A stretch of DNA of 64,000 nucleotides, from NCBI GenBank assembly GCA_016719885.1, contig JADJYF010000006.1, positions 248,001 to 312,000 on the forward strand, written 5' to 3'. This document shows, piece after piece, positions 40,134-49,412 of the stretch (its first letter is position 1; every line of letters begins with the position of its first letter). Below the pieces are notes generated by a model, which made no database searches, was not told the origin of the DNA, and was given only the letters and a program-made list of their open reading frames with translations. The DNA comes from Pseudomonadota bacterium (GTDB lineage: Bacteria; Pseudomonadota; Gammaproteobacteria; Ga0077536). Position numbers and translations under genes: made by a program.

Positions 40134-40682
40134 ATGAGTGACGACAGCCACCAGCCACCGCGCGAAAAATCCTTCCGCGAACTCATCGGCAAGGTGCGAC
40201 CGCTGGTGGTCGACACCATCGAGCCCGAACGGCCGCGCACGCCGGCGCGCCGCCGGCGTGTCGAGCCCGAACGCGACGACTCCCTGCTCGAACCGGCCAC
40301 GCCCCATCGCCTCGGCAGCGACAGCCACGATGCCGCCGCCGGCCAGGACTACCATCGCCCGGGCCTGCAGAACTCGGTGTTACGCAAGCTGCGGCGTGGT
40401 CAATTCCCGGTGCAGGACGAGCTCGACCTGCATGGCATGACGGTGCGCGAAGCGGGCATACGTCTCGGTGACTTCCTGCTGCACGCACGCGGCCGGCGCC
40501 TGTCCTGCGTGCGCATCATCCACGGCAAGGGCCTGAGCTCACCGGACCGCAGCCCGGTATTGAAACCGCAGGTGGCGCGCTGGCTGCGCAGTCATGATGG
40601 CGTGCTGGCATTCACGCCAGCGCGGATTGAAGACGGCGGCAGTGGCGCCTTGTACGTGTTGTTGCGTAGTCGACGAGATTGA
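40134..40682 (+). CDS. Smr-domain protein (SmrA/YdaL-like)
   Basis: 182 residues. A disordered, Arg/Pro-rich N-terminal region (1-75) precedes the Smr domain: DELDLHGMTVREAGIRL (about 94-110) and VRIIHGKGLSSPD (about 124-136), the conserved LDLHG and HGKG motifs. C-terminal FTPARIEDGGSGALYVLL completes the fold. Stand-alone Smr proteins have endonuclease activity in some bacteria; the physiological role is not settled. It is flanked by REP elements on both sides. It is convergent with ispF. Confidence 0.9.
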   Translation: MSDDSHQPPREKSFRELIGKVRPLVVDTIEPERPRTPARRRRVEPERDDSLLEPATPHRLGSDSHDAAAGQDYHRPGLQNSVLRKLRRGQFPVQDELDLHGMTVREAGIRLGDFLLHARGRRLSCVRIIHGKGLSSPDRSPVLKPQVARWLRSHDGVLAFTPARIEDGGSGALYVLLRSRRD

Positions 40683-40701
40683 TAAGCGCGTAGCGAATTT
40701 C

Positions 40702-40727
40702 AATGTGCGAATAAATTCGCACCTGCA
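40702..40727. repeat. Single REP-like unit, family 1
   Basis: One lone unit AATGTGCGAATAAATTCGCA ending CCTGCA at 40727, with one base changed in the palindrome centre. It lies in the 47 bp between the convergent Smr gene and ispF. Unlike the other copies it has no inverted partner, so it may be a solo REP or a decayed pair. Confidence 0.75.
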
Positions 40728-40729
40728 AA

Positions 40730-41197
40730 TCACTCGAGCAGGCACACCGCGCTCGCGGCGATGCCTTCACCGCGGCCGGTGAAGCCCATCTTCTCGGTGG
40801 TGGTGCCCTTGACGTTGACGGCCTCGATGGCGAGACCGGTGTCTTCGGCGATGTTGGCGCGCATGGTTTCGACGTGGGCCGAGATGCGCGGCCGCTCGCA
40901 GATCGCGACGGCGTCGATGTTGACTATCTGCAAGCCCGCTTCGTCCAGCAGCTCCTTCACGCGGCGCAACAGCACGCGGCTGCTGACGCCCTTGTAGGCC
41001 GGGTCCGAATCCGGGAAGTGGCGGCCGATATCGCCAAGCGCGGCCGCGCCCAGCAGCGCATCGCAGATCGCATGCAGCAGCACGTCGCCATCGGAATGCG
41101 CCGCGAGTCCCTGGTCGAACGGGATCTCGACACCGCCCAGCACCACGTGGTTGCCGTCCTTGAATCGATGGGCGTCGTAGCCCTGCCCTACTCTCAT
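40730..41197 (-). CDS. ispF: 2-C-methyl-D-erythritol 2,4-cyclodiphosphate synthase
   Basis: Cyclises the MEP-pathway intermediate with loss of CMP. 155 residues. Zinc ligands are in GYDAHRF (Asp and His) and the HSDGDVLLHAICDALLGA segment; FPDSD and KGTTTEKMGFTGRGEGIAA form the CDP site. Its ATG overlaps the ispD stop (ATGA). It is the last gene of the pyrG-ispF run; truD, which often comes next, is absent. Confidence 0.97.
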   Translation of the reverse strand: MRVGQGYDAHRFKDGNHVVLGGVEIPFDQGLAAHSDGDVLLHAICDALLGAAALGDIGRHFPDSDPAYKGVSSRVLLRRVKELLDEAGLQIVNIDAVAICERPRISAHVETMRANIAEDTGLAIEAVNVKGTTTEKMGFTGRGEGIAASAVCLLE

Positions 41198-41916
41198 TGC
41201 GTGTGCCCTCCCCGGGCGGCTTGCGACTGCGCGGCGAGGATCATGCCGGCCAGCGCGAGGTCTTCAGGATGAGTGATCTTGAGATTGTCGGCGCTGCCCG
41301 CCACCACGCGCGGCGTGAGGCCTATGCGTTCGATGGCCTGCGCCTCGTCGGTCACGATCACGCCATCGGCGAGCGCGGTCTCGATGGCTTGGGTGAGCGT
41401 GCCGAGCCGGAACATCTGCGGCGTCAGCGCATGCCATAGCTGCGTGCGATCGACAGTCGCGATGATCGCGCCGTCGGCGTCGCAGCGCTTCAGGGTGTCG
41501 CGCACCGGCGCGGCGAGTATGCCGCCCACTTCGTGGTCGCCCAGGGTCTCGAACATGCGATCGAGATCGGTCACGCGCACACAGGGCCGCGCCGCGTCAT
41601 GCACCATCACCCAGTCGTCGGGCGCGGCGTGGGCCGACAAGGCATGCAGCGCCGACAGCACCGAGTGGCAGCGCTCGGCGCCGCCCTGCGCGGTGCCTAT
41701 CTTGCCCGGCAGTTTTGCGCGCAGGTCTTCGAAGTATTCATCGCCGGGGCTGATGGCGACCACCACCTTCTGGACCAGGGCGTGGCCGGCGAGCCGCCAC
41801 AGCGTGTGCTCCAGCACCGTGCGGCCTGCGAGTTCGAGATATTGCTTGGGTACCGCCGAACCCATGCGCTTGCCCGCGCCGGCGGCCGGCACCACCGCGT
41901 AAACCGCGCCGTTCAT
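41194..41916 (-). CDS. ispD: 2-C-methyl-D-erythritol 4-phosphate cytidylyltransferase
   Basis: Transfers CMP to methylerythritol phosphate. 240 residues. The CTP loop is VVPAAGAGKRMGSAVPKQYL (8-27), VMVHDAARPCV follows, and the C-terminal KITHPEDLALA. Start and stop overlap ftsB and ispF by 4 bp each, so ftsB-ispD-ispF are translationally coupled. Confidence 0.97.
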   Translation of the reverse strand: MNGAVYAVVPAAGAGKRMGSAVPKQYLELAGRTVLEHTLWRLAGHALVQKVVVAISPGDEYFEDLRAKLPGKIGTAQGGAERCHSVLSALHALSAHAAPDDWVMVHDAARPCVRVTDLDRMFETLGDHEVGGILAAPVRDTLKRCDADGAIIATVDRTQLWHALTPQMFRLGTLTQAIETALADGVIVTDEAQAIERIGLTPRVVAGSADNLKITHPEDLALAGMILAAQSQAARGGHTQ

Positions 41917-42737
41917 TCCACCGGCACCGCTTTACGGGGCGCCGGCGCGACGGCGGGCGCCTTGGCCGCGGGTCGCGGCGGAACGGCGGGACTGGTGGTC
42001 TTGGCGACGGTCGCGGCCGGCGCGGGCGCGCTGCCACGGGGCTTGATGGCGGAGGTCGCCGGTGTGCTCGCCTTGTTGATGGCGGTCGTGCTCTTGGTAG
42101 TGGTAGTGGTGGTAGGCCTGACCGGGGCGGCCGGTCTGGCCAGCGGCTTGGCGGCACCGGGCGTCACCGTGCTGGCCTTGGGCGCTGCCTTGGCAGCGGG
42201 CTTGGTGGCATTCGATGCGGGCGCGGGCTTGGCCGCCGGCATGCCACCGCCCTTGGCGGTCGCCGCGCTCTTGGCGGCGGCAGCGCCGACGATGGCTTTC
42301 GCCAGCGGCTTGGCCGCCATCGCCTTGTCCTCGGCCGGCGGCGGCGAGGGCGGCGCGTCGTTCAGCGCCGCGTCGCCCGGCGCCAATGGATCGAGCGGAG
42401 GCTCCAACGGCGTTTCCGCGGCCTTGGCGAGACTGCTTGCGCTCTGCGGCTGGTCATGTTCGCGGTTCGGATCGGTGATGCGGAAGAACACCTCGCCGCT
42501 CTTGATCATGCCCATCTCGCTGCGCGCGCGCTCCTCGATGGCTTCCAGTCCCTGCTTGAGATCCATCACTTCCGCGGCCAGCGAGCGATTGCGTTCCTTC
42601 AAGCGCGCAATCTCGTCCTTCTGCTCTTCGACCGAGACTTTCAACTTCTCGACGTCGTGCTTGCCGCCCCGCGTGTACCAGAGCCCATACTGCAGGTACA
42701 TCGTGAGCAGCACCAGGACAATGATGACCAGGCGCAC
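41913..42737 (-). CDS. ftsB: Cell division protein FtsB with a long low-complexity C-terminal extension
   Basis: The N-terminal 88 residues are a complete FtsB: one membrane helix (2-21), a coiled coil (28-72, with an EEQKDEIARLKERNRSLAAEV heptad pattern in pieces), and EMGMIKSGEVFFRI. FtsB joins FtsL and FtsQ in the divisome. Normal FtsB is about 90-105 residues; here a further 186 residues of Ala, Pro, Lys and Thr follow, including a run of six Thr after PVRP. The tail would be periplasmic, basic and disordered. The start is GTG at 42737. It is placed between eno and ispD, the canonical site. I see no frame disturbance that could explain the tail. Confidence 0.93.
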   Translation of the reverse strand: MRLVIIVLVLLTMYLQYGLWYTRGGKHDVEKLKVSVEEQKDEIARLKERNRSLAAEVMDLKQGLEAIEERARSEMGMIKSGEVFFRITDPNREHDQPQSASSLAKAAETPLEPPLDPLAPGDAALNDAPPSPPPAEDKAMAAKPLAKAIVGAAAAKSAATAKGGGMPAAKPAPASNATKPAAKAAPKASTVTPGAAKPLARPAAPVRPTTTTTTKSTTAINKASTPATSAIKPRGSAPAPAATVAKTTSPAVPPRPAAKAPAVAPAPRKAVPVE

Positions 42738-42795
42738 TTACGATCCGGCGGCACGGCGCGTCAGGCTCACGCGGGACAGGACTCTCACCGACCTG

Positions 42796-44085
42796 CTAGC
42801 CGAGCTTCAAGTTGTAGAACGCCTTGCGGCCCGGGTAGACGGCGCGCGAACCGAGCAGGTGTTCGATCACCAGCAGGCGGTTGTACTTGGCGATGCGATC
42901 GGAACGCGACATCGAGCCGGTCTTGATCTGGCCGGTGCCGAAGGCCGCGGCGATGTCGGCGATGGTCGAATCCTCGGTTTCGCCGGATCGATGCGACACC
43001 ACCGCCGTGTACTTGTTGCGCTTGGCCAGTTCAATGGCGTCGAAGGTCTCGGACAAGGTGCCAATCTGGTTGACCTTGATGAGGATCGAGTTGGCGACCT
43101 TCTGGTCGATGCCACGCTGCAGGGTTGCGCTGTCGGTGACGAACAGGTCGTCGCCGACCAGCTGCACGCGCTCGCCGAGCGTCGCGGTCAGATGCTGCCA
43201 GCCGGCCCAGTCGTTCTGGTCCATGGCGTCTTCGATGGTGATGATGGGGTAACGCTTGCACCAGTCGGCAAGCATGTCGGTCATCTCGACCGCGCTCAGC
43301 ACACGGCCTTCCGATTCGAGGTCGTACTTGCCGTTCTTGTAGTATTCCGAGCTCGCGCAATCGAGGCCGAGAGCGATGTCGTCGCCGAGCTTGTAGCCGG
43401 CCTTTTCGATGGCGCGCACGATCAACTGCAGCGCCGCTTCGTTGGACGGCAGATCAGGCGCGAAGCCGCCTTCGTCACCCACCGCCGTGCTCATGCCGTC
43501 GGCATTCAGCAGCGACTTCAGGGCATGGAACACTTCCGCGCCATAGCGCAGCGCCTCGCGAAAGGTCGGCGCGCCGACCGGCAGGATCATGAACTCCTGC
43601 AAATCGACGCTGTTGTTGGCATGCGCGCCACCGTTGATGACGTTCATCATCGGCACCGGCAACACGTACTCCGGGTTGTCGCGCAGCGACTGGAAGAGCG
43701 GCTTGTTGGCGGCGTTGGCGGCGGCGTGGGCGGCGGCCATCGACACTGCCAGCATGGCATTGGCGCCGAGCTTGCCCTTGTTGGGCGTGCCATCGAGTTC
43801 GATCATCTTCTTGTCGAGGCCGGCCTGGTCGGCGACATCGTGGCCCTTCAATGCCGCGGCGATGGCGCCATTGACGTTGGCGACGGCCTTGGTCACGCCC
43901 TTGCCCAGGTAGCGGGTCTTGTCGCCGTCGCGCAGTTCCAGCGCTTCGCGCTCACCGGTGGATGCGCCGGACGGCACCGCCGCGCTGCCGCGCGCGCCAT
44001 TGTCGGTGACGATTTGCGCGTAGACCGTCGGGTTGCCGCGCGAGTCGATGATTTCAAGGGCGTCGATGCTTGCGATTTTGCTCAT
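42796..44085 (-). CDS. eno: Enolase
   Basis: Interconverts 2-phosphoglycerate and PEP. 429 residues. SRGNPTVYAQIVTD, GASTGEREALELRDGD, then the magnesium ligands in the barrel domain, and the enolase signature ILIKVNQIGTLSET with VSHRSGETEDSTIAD. It is complete. In serine-cycle organisms enolase also links the cycle's 2-phosphoglycerate to PEP. It lies 27 bp downstream of kdsA. Confidence 0.98.
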   Translation of the reverse strand: MSKIASIDALEIIDSRGNPTVYAQIVTDNGARGSAAVPSGASTGEREALELRDGDKTRYLGKGVTKAVANVNGAIAAALKGHDVADQAGLDKKMIELDGTPNKGKLGANAMLAVSMAAAHAAANAANKPLFQSLRDNPEYVLPVPMMNVINGGAHANNSVDLQEFMILPVGAPTFREALRYGAEVFHALKSLLNADGMSTAVGDEGGFAPDLPSNEAALQLIVRAIEKAGYKLGDDIALGLDCASSEYYKNGKYDLESEGRVLSAVEMTDMLADWCKRYPIITIEDAMDQNDWAGWQHLTATLGERVQLVGDDLFVTDSATLQRGIDQKVANSILIKVNQIGTLSETFDAIELAKRNKYTAVVSHRSGETEDSTIADIAAAFGTGQIKTGSMSRSDRIAKYNRLLVIEHLLGSRAVYPGRKAFYNLKLG

Positions 44086-44112
44086 GGGTTCAGCCGTTCA
44101 ATTTGAAAAAAT

Positions 44113-44917
<805 letters not shown>

Positions 44918-44931
<14 letters not shown>

Positions 44932-46573
44932 TACTGACCTCGGCGGCCGGCTGCTTCTGATGGCGCAGCGCCGCCTGCAGGAACGCCGTGAACAGCGGGT
45001 GGCCATCGCGCGGCGTGGAGGTGAACTCGGGGTGGAACTGCACGCCGACGAACCACGGATGGGTGGGGATCTCGACAATCTCGACCAGGTTGCCGTCCAT
45101 CGAGCGACCGGCGATGCGCATGCCGGCGGCTTCGAGGTCCATGGTGTAGGTGTTGTTGAACTCGTAACGGTGGCGATGACGCTCGTTGATGAGATCCGTG
45201 CCATAGGCGCGCGCCACGAAGCTGTTGGGCGCGAGCCGGCAGGCTTGGCCGCCGAGCCGCATGGTGCCGCCGACATCGGCGTCGGCGCTGCGCACTTCGA
45301 CCGCGCCATCGGCGGTCTTCCACTCGGTGATGAGGGCGATGACCGGGTTCGGCGTGCGACTGTCGAACTCGGTCGAATGGGCGCGTTCGAGATTGGCCAT
45401 GTGACGTGCGAATTCGATGACCGCCGCCTGCATGCCGAGACAGATGCCGAGATAGGGCACACGGTTCTCGCGCGCGTAGCGCACCGCCAGCACCTTGCCC
45501 TCGATGCCACGCTCGCCGAAACCACCAGGCACCAGGATGGCGTCCATTTTTTCCAGGGCCGCGCAGCCGTCGGTTTCGAGCCGCTCGGAATCGACGTAGT
45601 GGATGTTGACGCGCGTGCGGGTGTGGATGCCGGCGTGGGTCAGGGCTTCCGACAACGACTTGTAGGACTCGGTGAGATTGACGTACTTGCCGACCAGCGC
45701 GATGTCGACCTCGTGCTCGGGATGCTGCAGGGCGTAGACGACATTGTTCCATTGCGTCAGATCGGCCGGCGGCACCTTGAGGCCGAGTTTCTCGACCACG
45801 ATGTCGTCCAGCCCCTCTTCGTTGAGCAGCATCGGGATCTTGTAGATGGTGTCGGCGTCGCGCGCGGTGATCACGGCGCGTTCCTCGACGTTGGTGAACA
45901 GCGCAATCTTGCGCCGCTCCGAGGGCGGCAGCGCGCGGTCCGCGCGGCACAGGAGAATATCGGGCTGGATACCGATGGAGCGCAGTTCCTTGACCGAATG
46001 CTGGGTCGGCTTGGTCTTCATCTCGCCGGCCGAATTGATGTACGGGATCAGCGTGAGATGGATGTACAGGGTATTGGCGACGCCGAGTTCCACCCGCATC
46101 TGGCGGATGGCCTCCAGGAACGGCAAGGATTCGATGTCACCGACCGTGCCGCCAATCTCGACCATCGCCACTTCCGCGTCGCCGGCGCCCTGCTTGATGC
46201 AGCGGATGATCTCATCGGTGATGTGCGGGATGACCTGCACCGTCGCGCCGAGATACTCGCCGTGGCGCTCCTTGCGAATCACGTTGGCGTAGATGCGGCC
46301 GGTGGTGTAGTTGCTCTGCGAGGACGTGCGCTGGCGAATGAAGCGTTCGTAATGGCCGAGATCGAGGTCGGTCTCGGCGCCGTCATCGGTGACGAACACT
46401 TCACCGTGCTGGAACGGGCTCATGGTGCCCGGATCGACGTTGATGTACGGGTCGAGCTTGACCATCGAGATCTCGAGGCCGCGGGCCTCGAGTATGGCCC
46501 CGAGCGAGGCGGCAGCAATGCCTTTCCCCAACGAGGACACGACGCCGCCGGTAACGAATATGTATCGCGTCAT
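44918..46573 (-). CDS. pyrG: CTP synthase
   Basis: Aminates UTP to CTP with glutamine. 551 residues. The synthetase domain (1-270) has the TGGVVSSLGKGIAAASLG P-loop and DPYINVDPGTMSPFQHGEV. The glutaminase (about 290-540) has the nucleophile in GICLGMQ, and QFHPEFTSTP near the end. It is first in the pyrG-kdsA-eno-ftsB-ispD-ispF run and diverges from fhs. Confidence 0.98.
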
Positions 46574-46758
46574 GCAGAATTGAGTGAGTGCCAGGAGCCT
46601 AAAACAGAACGGCCGTGCGGCGAGTCGCGCGGCCCGTTCGGGTGCGGTGAAAGTTACCAGATCGGCCGCCCTGCCTCAATCGCGGCAAGCCGCCGCACGC
46701 GCGCTGTTGACCCCGCGCAAGTGCCACGCACGGGCCACGCGGCGGCTGCCACGGCCGA

Positions 46759-46767
46759 TGGTAATAT
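46759..46767 (+). promoter_or_regulatory. Putative extended -10 promoter for fhs
   Basis: TGGTAATAT on the plus strand: TG extension plus TAATAT, about 90 bp before the fhs ATG. No good -35 was seen at the right distance. The 283 bp gap with pyrG holds little else recognisable apart from the hairpin just downstream. Confidence 0.4.
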
Positions 46768-46787
46768 GCCGCCCGCCCGCGGGCGGC
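46768..46787 (+). other. GC-rich stem-loop in the fhs leader
   Basis: Perfect 8 bp arms GCCGCCCG and CGGGCGGC with a CCCG loop, directly after the proposed -10, so it would form the extreme 5' end of the transcript or overlap the start site. It has no U-tract, so it is not an intrinsic terminator. Confidence 0.5.
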
Positions 46788-46856
46788 GCAGCGCCATGCC
46801 CACTTCCGCCACGACCCGCGCCGTGCCCAGAATTCTTGCTTTACCGAGGAACGAGC

Positions 46857-48527
46857 ATGTCGGACATCGAAATCGCCCAGGCCGCCACCATGCGACCCAT
46901 CGTCGAACTGGTGGGCAGCCGTTATGGCATCGCGCCGCAGCACCTGGTGCCCTACGGCCATTACAAGGCCAAGCTGTCGCTGGACTACATCCGCGAACTG
47001 GAGAACCGTGCCGATGGCAAGCTGGTGCTGGTGACCGCCATCAGCCCGACGCCGGCCGGCGAAGGCAAGACCACCACCACCGTCGGTCTCGGCGATGCGC
47101 TGAACAAGGGCGGCCGGCGCGCCATCATCTGCCTGCGCGAGCCATCGCTCGGCCCGTGCTTCGGTGTCAAGGGCGGCGCGGCCGGCGGCGGCTATGCGCA
47201 GGTCGTGCCGATGGAAGACATCAACCTGCATTTCACCGGCGACTTCCACGCCATCGGCGCCGCGCACAACCTGCTGGCGGCGATGCTCGACAACCACATC
47301 AATCACGGCAACGCGCTCGACATCGATCCGCGCCTCATCACCTGGAAGCGCGTGGTCGACATGAACGACCGCGCGCTGCGCGACATCGTGGTCGGCCTCG
47401 GCGGCACCGCCAACGGCTATGCGCGCGAAGACGGCTTCGATATCACGGTGGCCTCGGAAGTGATGGCGATCTTCTGCCTCGCGACCTCGCTCGCCGACTT
47501 GAAAGCGCGGCTCGGTCGCATCGTGGTCGGCTATACCCGCGAGCGTAAGCCGGTGACGGCGGCGGATCTGAAAGCCCACGGCGCGATGGCGGCGCTGTTG
47601 AAGGACGCCATCAGTCCCAACCTCGTACAGACGCTGGAGAACAACGTGGCCTTCGTGCACGGCGGTCCGTTCGCCAACATCGCCCACGGTTGCAACTCGG
47701 TGACCGCCACTCGCACCGCCTTGAAGCTCGCCGACTACGTGGTGACGGAAGCGGGCTTCGGCGCCGACCTCGGCGCCGAGAAATTCATCGACATCAAGTG
47801 CCGCATGGCCGATCTGAAACCGAGCGCCGTGGTGCTGGTCGCCACCATCCGCGCCTTGAAGTACCACGGCGGCGTGGCGGTGCCGGAGTTGAACAAAGAG
47901 AACCTCGCCGCGCTGGAAGCGGGCTGCGTGAACCTGGAACGGCATTTGAACAACATCCAGCACCACTACGGCCTGCCGTGCGTGGTCGCCATCAATCATT
48001 TCACCGCCGACACCGACGCCGAAGTCGAACTGCTGCGCAAGCGCGTGGCGGCGCTCGGCGCCACGGTGGTGGTGGCCAGGCACTGGGCCGAAGGCGGCGC
48101 CGGCGCGATGGATCTCGCCGACGCGGTGGTCGGCTTGATTGAAGCCAAACCCGCCACGCATCGCTACGTCTACGAAGCGGACGACAGCCTGTGGGACAAG
48201 ATCAACGCCGTCGCGACCAAGGTCTATGGCGCGGCCGGCATCAGCGCGCCGGCCAAGGTACGCGATCAGATCAAGGATCTCGGCAGTCGCTATCCGGACT
48301 TCCCGGTGTGCATGGCCAAGACCCAGATGTCGTTCTCGACCGATCCCACCTTGCGTGGCGCGCCCAGCAATCACACCGTCGAGATCAGCGAAGTGCGCGT
48401 GTCGGCCGGCGCCGGCTTCATCGTCGCCATCGCCGGCAACATGATGACCATGCCCGGCCTGCCGAAATCCCCGGCGGCGGAGCGCATCGATGTCACGGAC
48501 GAGGGGAAGATCGTAGGGTTGTTCTGA
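46857..48527 (+). CDS. fhs: Formate-tetrahydrofolate ligase
   Basis: Makes 10-formyl-tetrahydrofolate from formate and ATP, the entry of formate into C1 assimilation (called FtfL in methylotrophs). 556 residues from the ATG at 46857, preceded by CGAGGAACGAGC. The ATP loop is TPAGEGKTTTTVGLG, followed by REPSLGPCFGVKGGAAGGGYAQ in two parts, HFTGDFHAI, and a C-terminal MTMPGLP. The frame is open upstream but without conserved sequence. The gene stands alone between pyrG and the SIMPL gene. Its presence agrees with the serine-cycle genes at 51-55 kb. Confidence 0.97.
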   Translation: MSDIEIAQAATMRPIVELVGSRYGIAPQHLVPYGHYKAKLSLDYIRELENRADGKLVLVTAISPTPAGEGKTTTTVGLGDALNKGGRRAIICLREPSLGPCFGVKGGAAGGGYAQVVPMEDINLHFTGDFHAIGAAHNLLAAMLDNHINHGNALDIDPRLITWKRVVDMNDRALRDIVVGLGGTANGYAREDGFDITVASEVMAIFCLATSLADLKARLGRIVVGYTRERKPVTAADLKAHGAMAALLKDAISPNLVQTLENNVAFVHGGPFANIAHGCNSVTATRTALKLADYVVTEAGFGADLGAEKFIDIKCRMADLKPSAVVLVATIRALKYHGGVAVPELNKENLAALEAGCVNLERHLNNIQHHYGLPCVVAINHFTADTDAEVELLRKRVAALGATVVVARHWAEGGAGAMDLADAVVGLIEAKPATHRYVYEADDSLWDKINAVATKVYGAAGISAPAKVRDQIKDLGSRYPDFPVCMAKTQMSFSTDPTLRGAPSNHTVEISEVRVSAGAGFIVAIAGNMMTMPGLPKSPAAERIDVTDEGKIVGLF

Positions 48528-48540
48528 TCCGTAGGTCTCC

Positions 48541-48626
48541 TTGTGGGTCAGACCTCAGTCTGACATTCAACGTCTCGGCCGCGACTACAGTCCAAGATCG
48601 AATGTCAGACTGAAGTCTGACCCACA
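48541..48626. repeat. Paired palindrome, repeat family 2 (GTCAGACT core), copy B
   Basis: TTGTGGGTCAGACCTCAGTC on the left and GTCAGACTGAAGTCTGACCC on the right, about 40 bp apart, between convergent fhs and the SIMPL gene. Same units as at 13443-13504 and, as there, placed between convergent genes, which suits a terminator role. Confidence 0.8.
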
Positions 48627-48643
48627 GGGCCCCGGAAATTTAT

Positions 48644-49330
48644 CTACGGCGCCAACTCGATGGTGCCGTTGATCACCACTTCCACCGACTGCGTGCCGGC
48701 CTCGATGGCGGGGTTGGCGACTTCGGCCTTCATCGCCATCGCGCGGCCGGCGTACATCATCGGCTGCGGCAGGTTGCCGCGCTGGTCGAGATTGGCATTC
48801 ACCAGCGTGTAGCCCTTGCGGCCGAAACTCGCGGCGACTTTTTGCGCCCGTTCAGAGAAACGCTTGATGGCCGCATCGGTGAGGCGCTCCGTCACCGCTT
48901 CGCGCAGGCTGTCGGAGATCTCGTAGCTGACCGCTTCGATGGCGAGACCGCCCTGCAGACTGCCGAGCAGCGCGGTCAAGGTGTCATGCTGCGCGCTTTC
49001 CAGGCGCAAGCCCTGGTGCACGCGCCACGAAGCGATTTTCTGCTGTTCGTCGTAAATCGGGTCGCTGCGGTAATCGAGGGTCTGGGCCTTCACGCCCTTG
49101 GTCTGTCTCGCCGTCGCGAGGGCCTTGGCCATCGCCTGGTTGACCGCGTCGGCCGCCTTGGCCTGCTCGCGCGCGTCCTGCTCGACGAACAGGCGCGCCA
49201 CCAGCACATCGCTCGCGACATCTTCCTTGGCCGAGGCGCTGAAACTCACCAGGTTGCGGTTGGGTGTGTTGTCGGCGGCGTGGGTCGACACGGTGAACGC
49301 CAGAAACAGCGCACAGTACAGAAATTTCAT
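48644..49330 (-). CDS. SIMPL-domain (DUF541) secreted protein
   Basis: 228 residues with a signal peptide (MKFLYCALFLAFTVSTHA). The SIMPL/DUF541 body has VSFSASAKEDVASDVLVARL, an AKALATARQTKGVKAQTLDYR segment, the YEISDSLREAVTERL helix and a C-terminal VEVVINGTIEL strand. Family members are periplasmic or outer-membrane, of unclear biochemical role. The ATG at 49330 has an excellent AGGAGG site, which directly touches a REP element upstream. The longer frame is a translation of that REP. Confidence 0.88.
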   Translation of the reverse strand: MKFLYCALFLAFTVSTHAADNTPNRNLVSFSASAKEDVASDVLVARLFVEQDAREQAKAADAVNQAMAKALATARQTKGVKAQTLDYRSDPIYDEQQKIASWRVHQGLRLESAQHDTLTALLGSLQGGLAIEAVSYEISDSLREAVTERLTDAAIKRFSERAQKVAASFGRKGYTLVNANLDQRGNLPQPMMYAGRAMAMKAEVANPAIEAGTQSVEVVINGTIELAP

Positions 49331-49339
49331 GACACCTCC

Positions 49340-49412
49340 TGTAGGTGCGAATTCATTCGCACATTGTTCGGTCCGTGACGCCATCGAATGTGCGAATGAA
49401 TTCGCACCTACA
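49340..49412. repeat. Paired REP-like palindrome, family 1, copy 3
   Basis: Left unit TGTAGGTGCGAATTCATTCG at 49340 onward and its inverted partner ending at 49412, about 21 bp apart. On one side it abuts the Shine-Dalgarno of the SIMPL gene. On the other it contains the TAG stop codon of the upstream decarboxylase (49408-49410). Confidence 0.85.

Noticed and set aside
49331..49384. Extended N-terminus of the SIMPL gene reading CANEFAPT
   Set aside because: It is a translation of the REP palindrome; the ATG at 49330 has a perfect ribosome site and begins a signal peptide.
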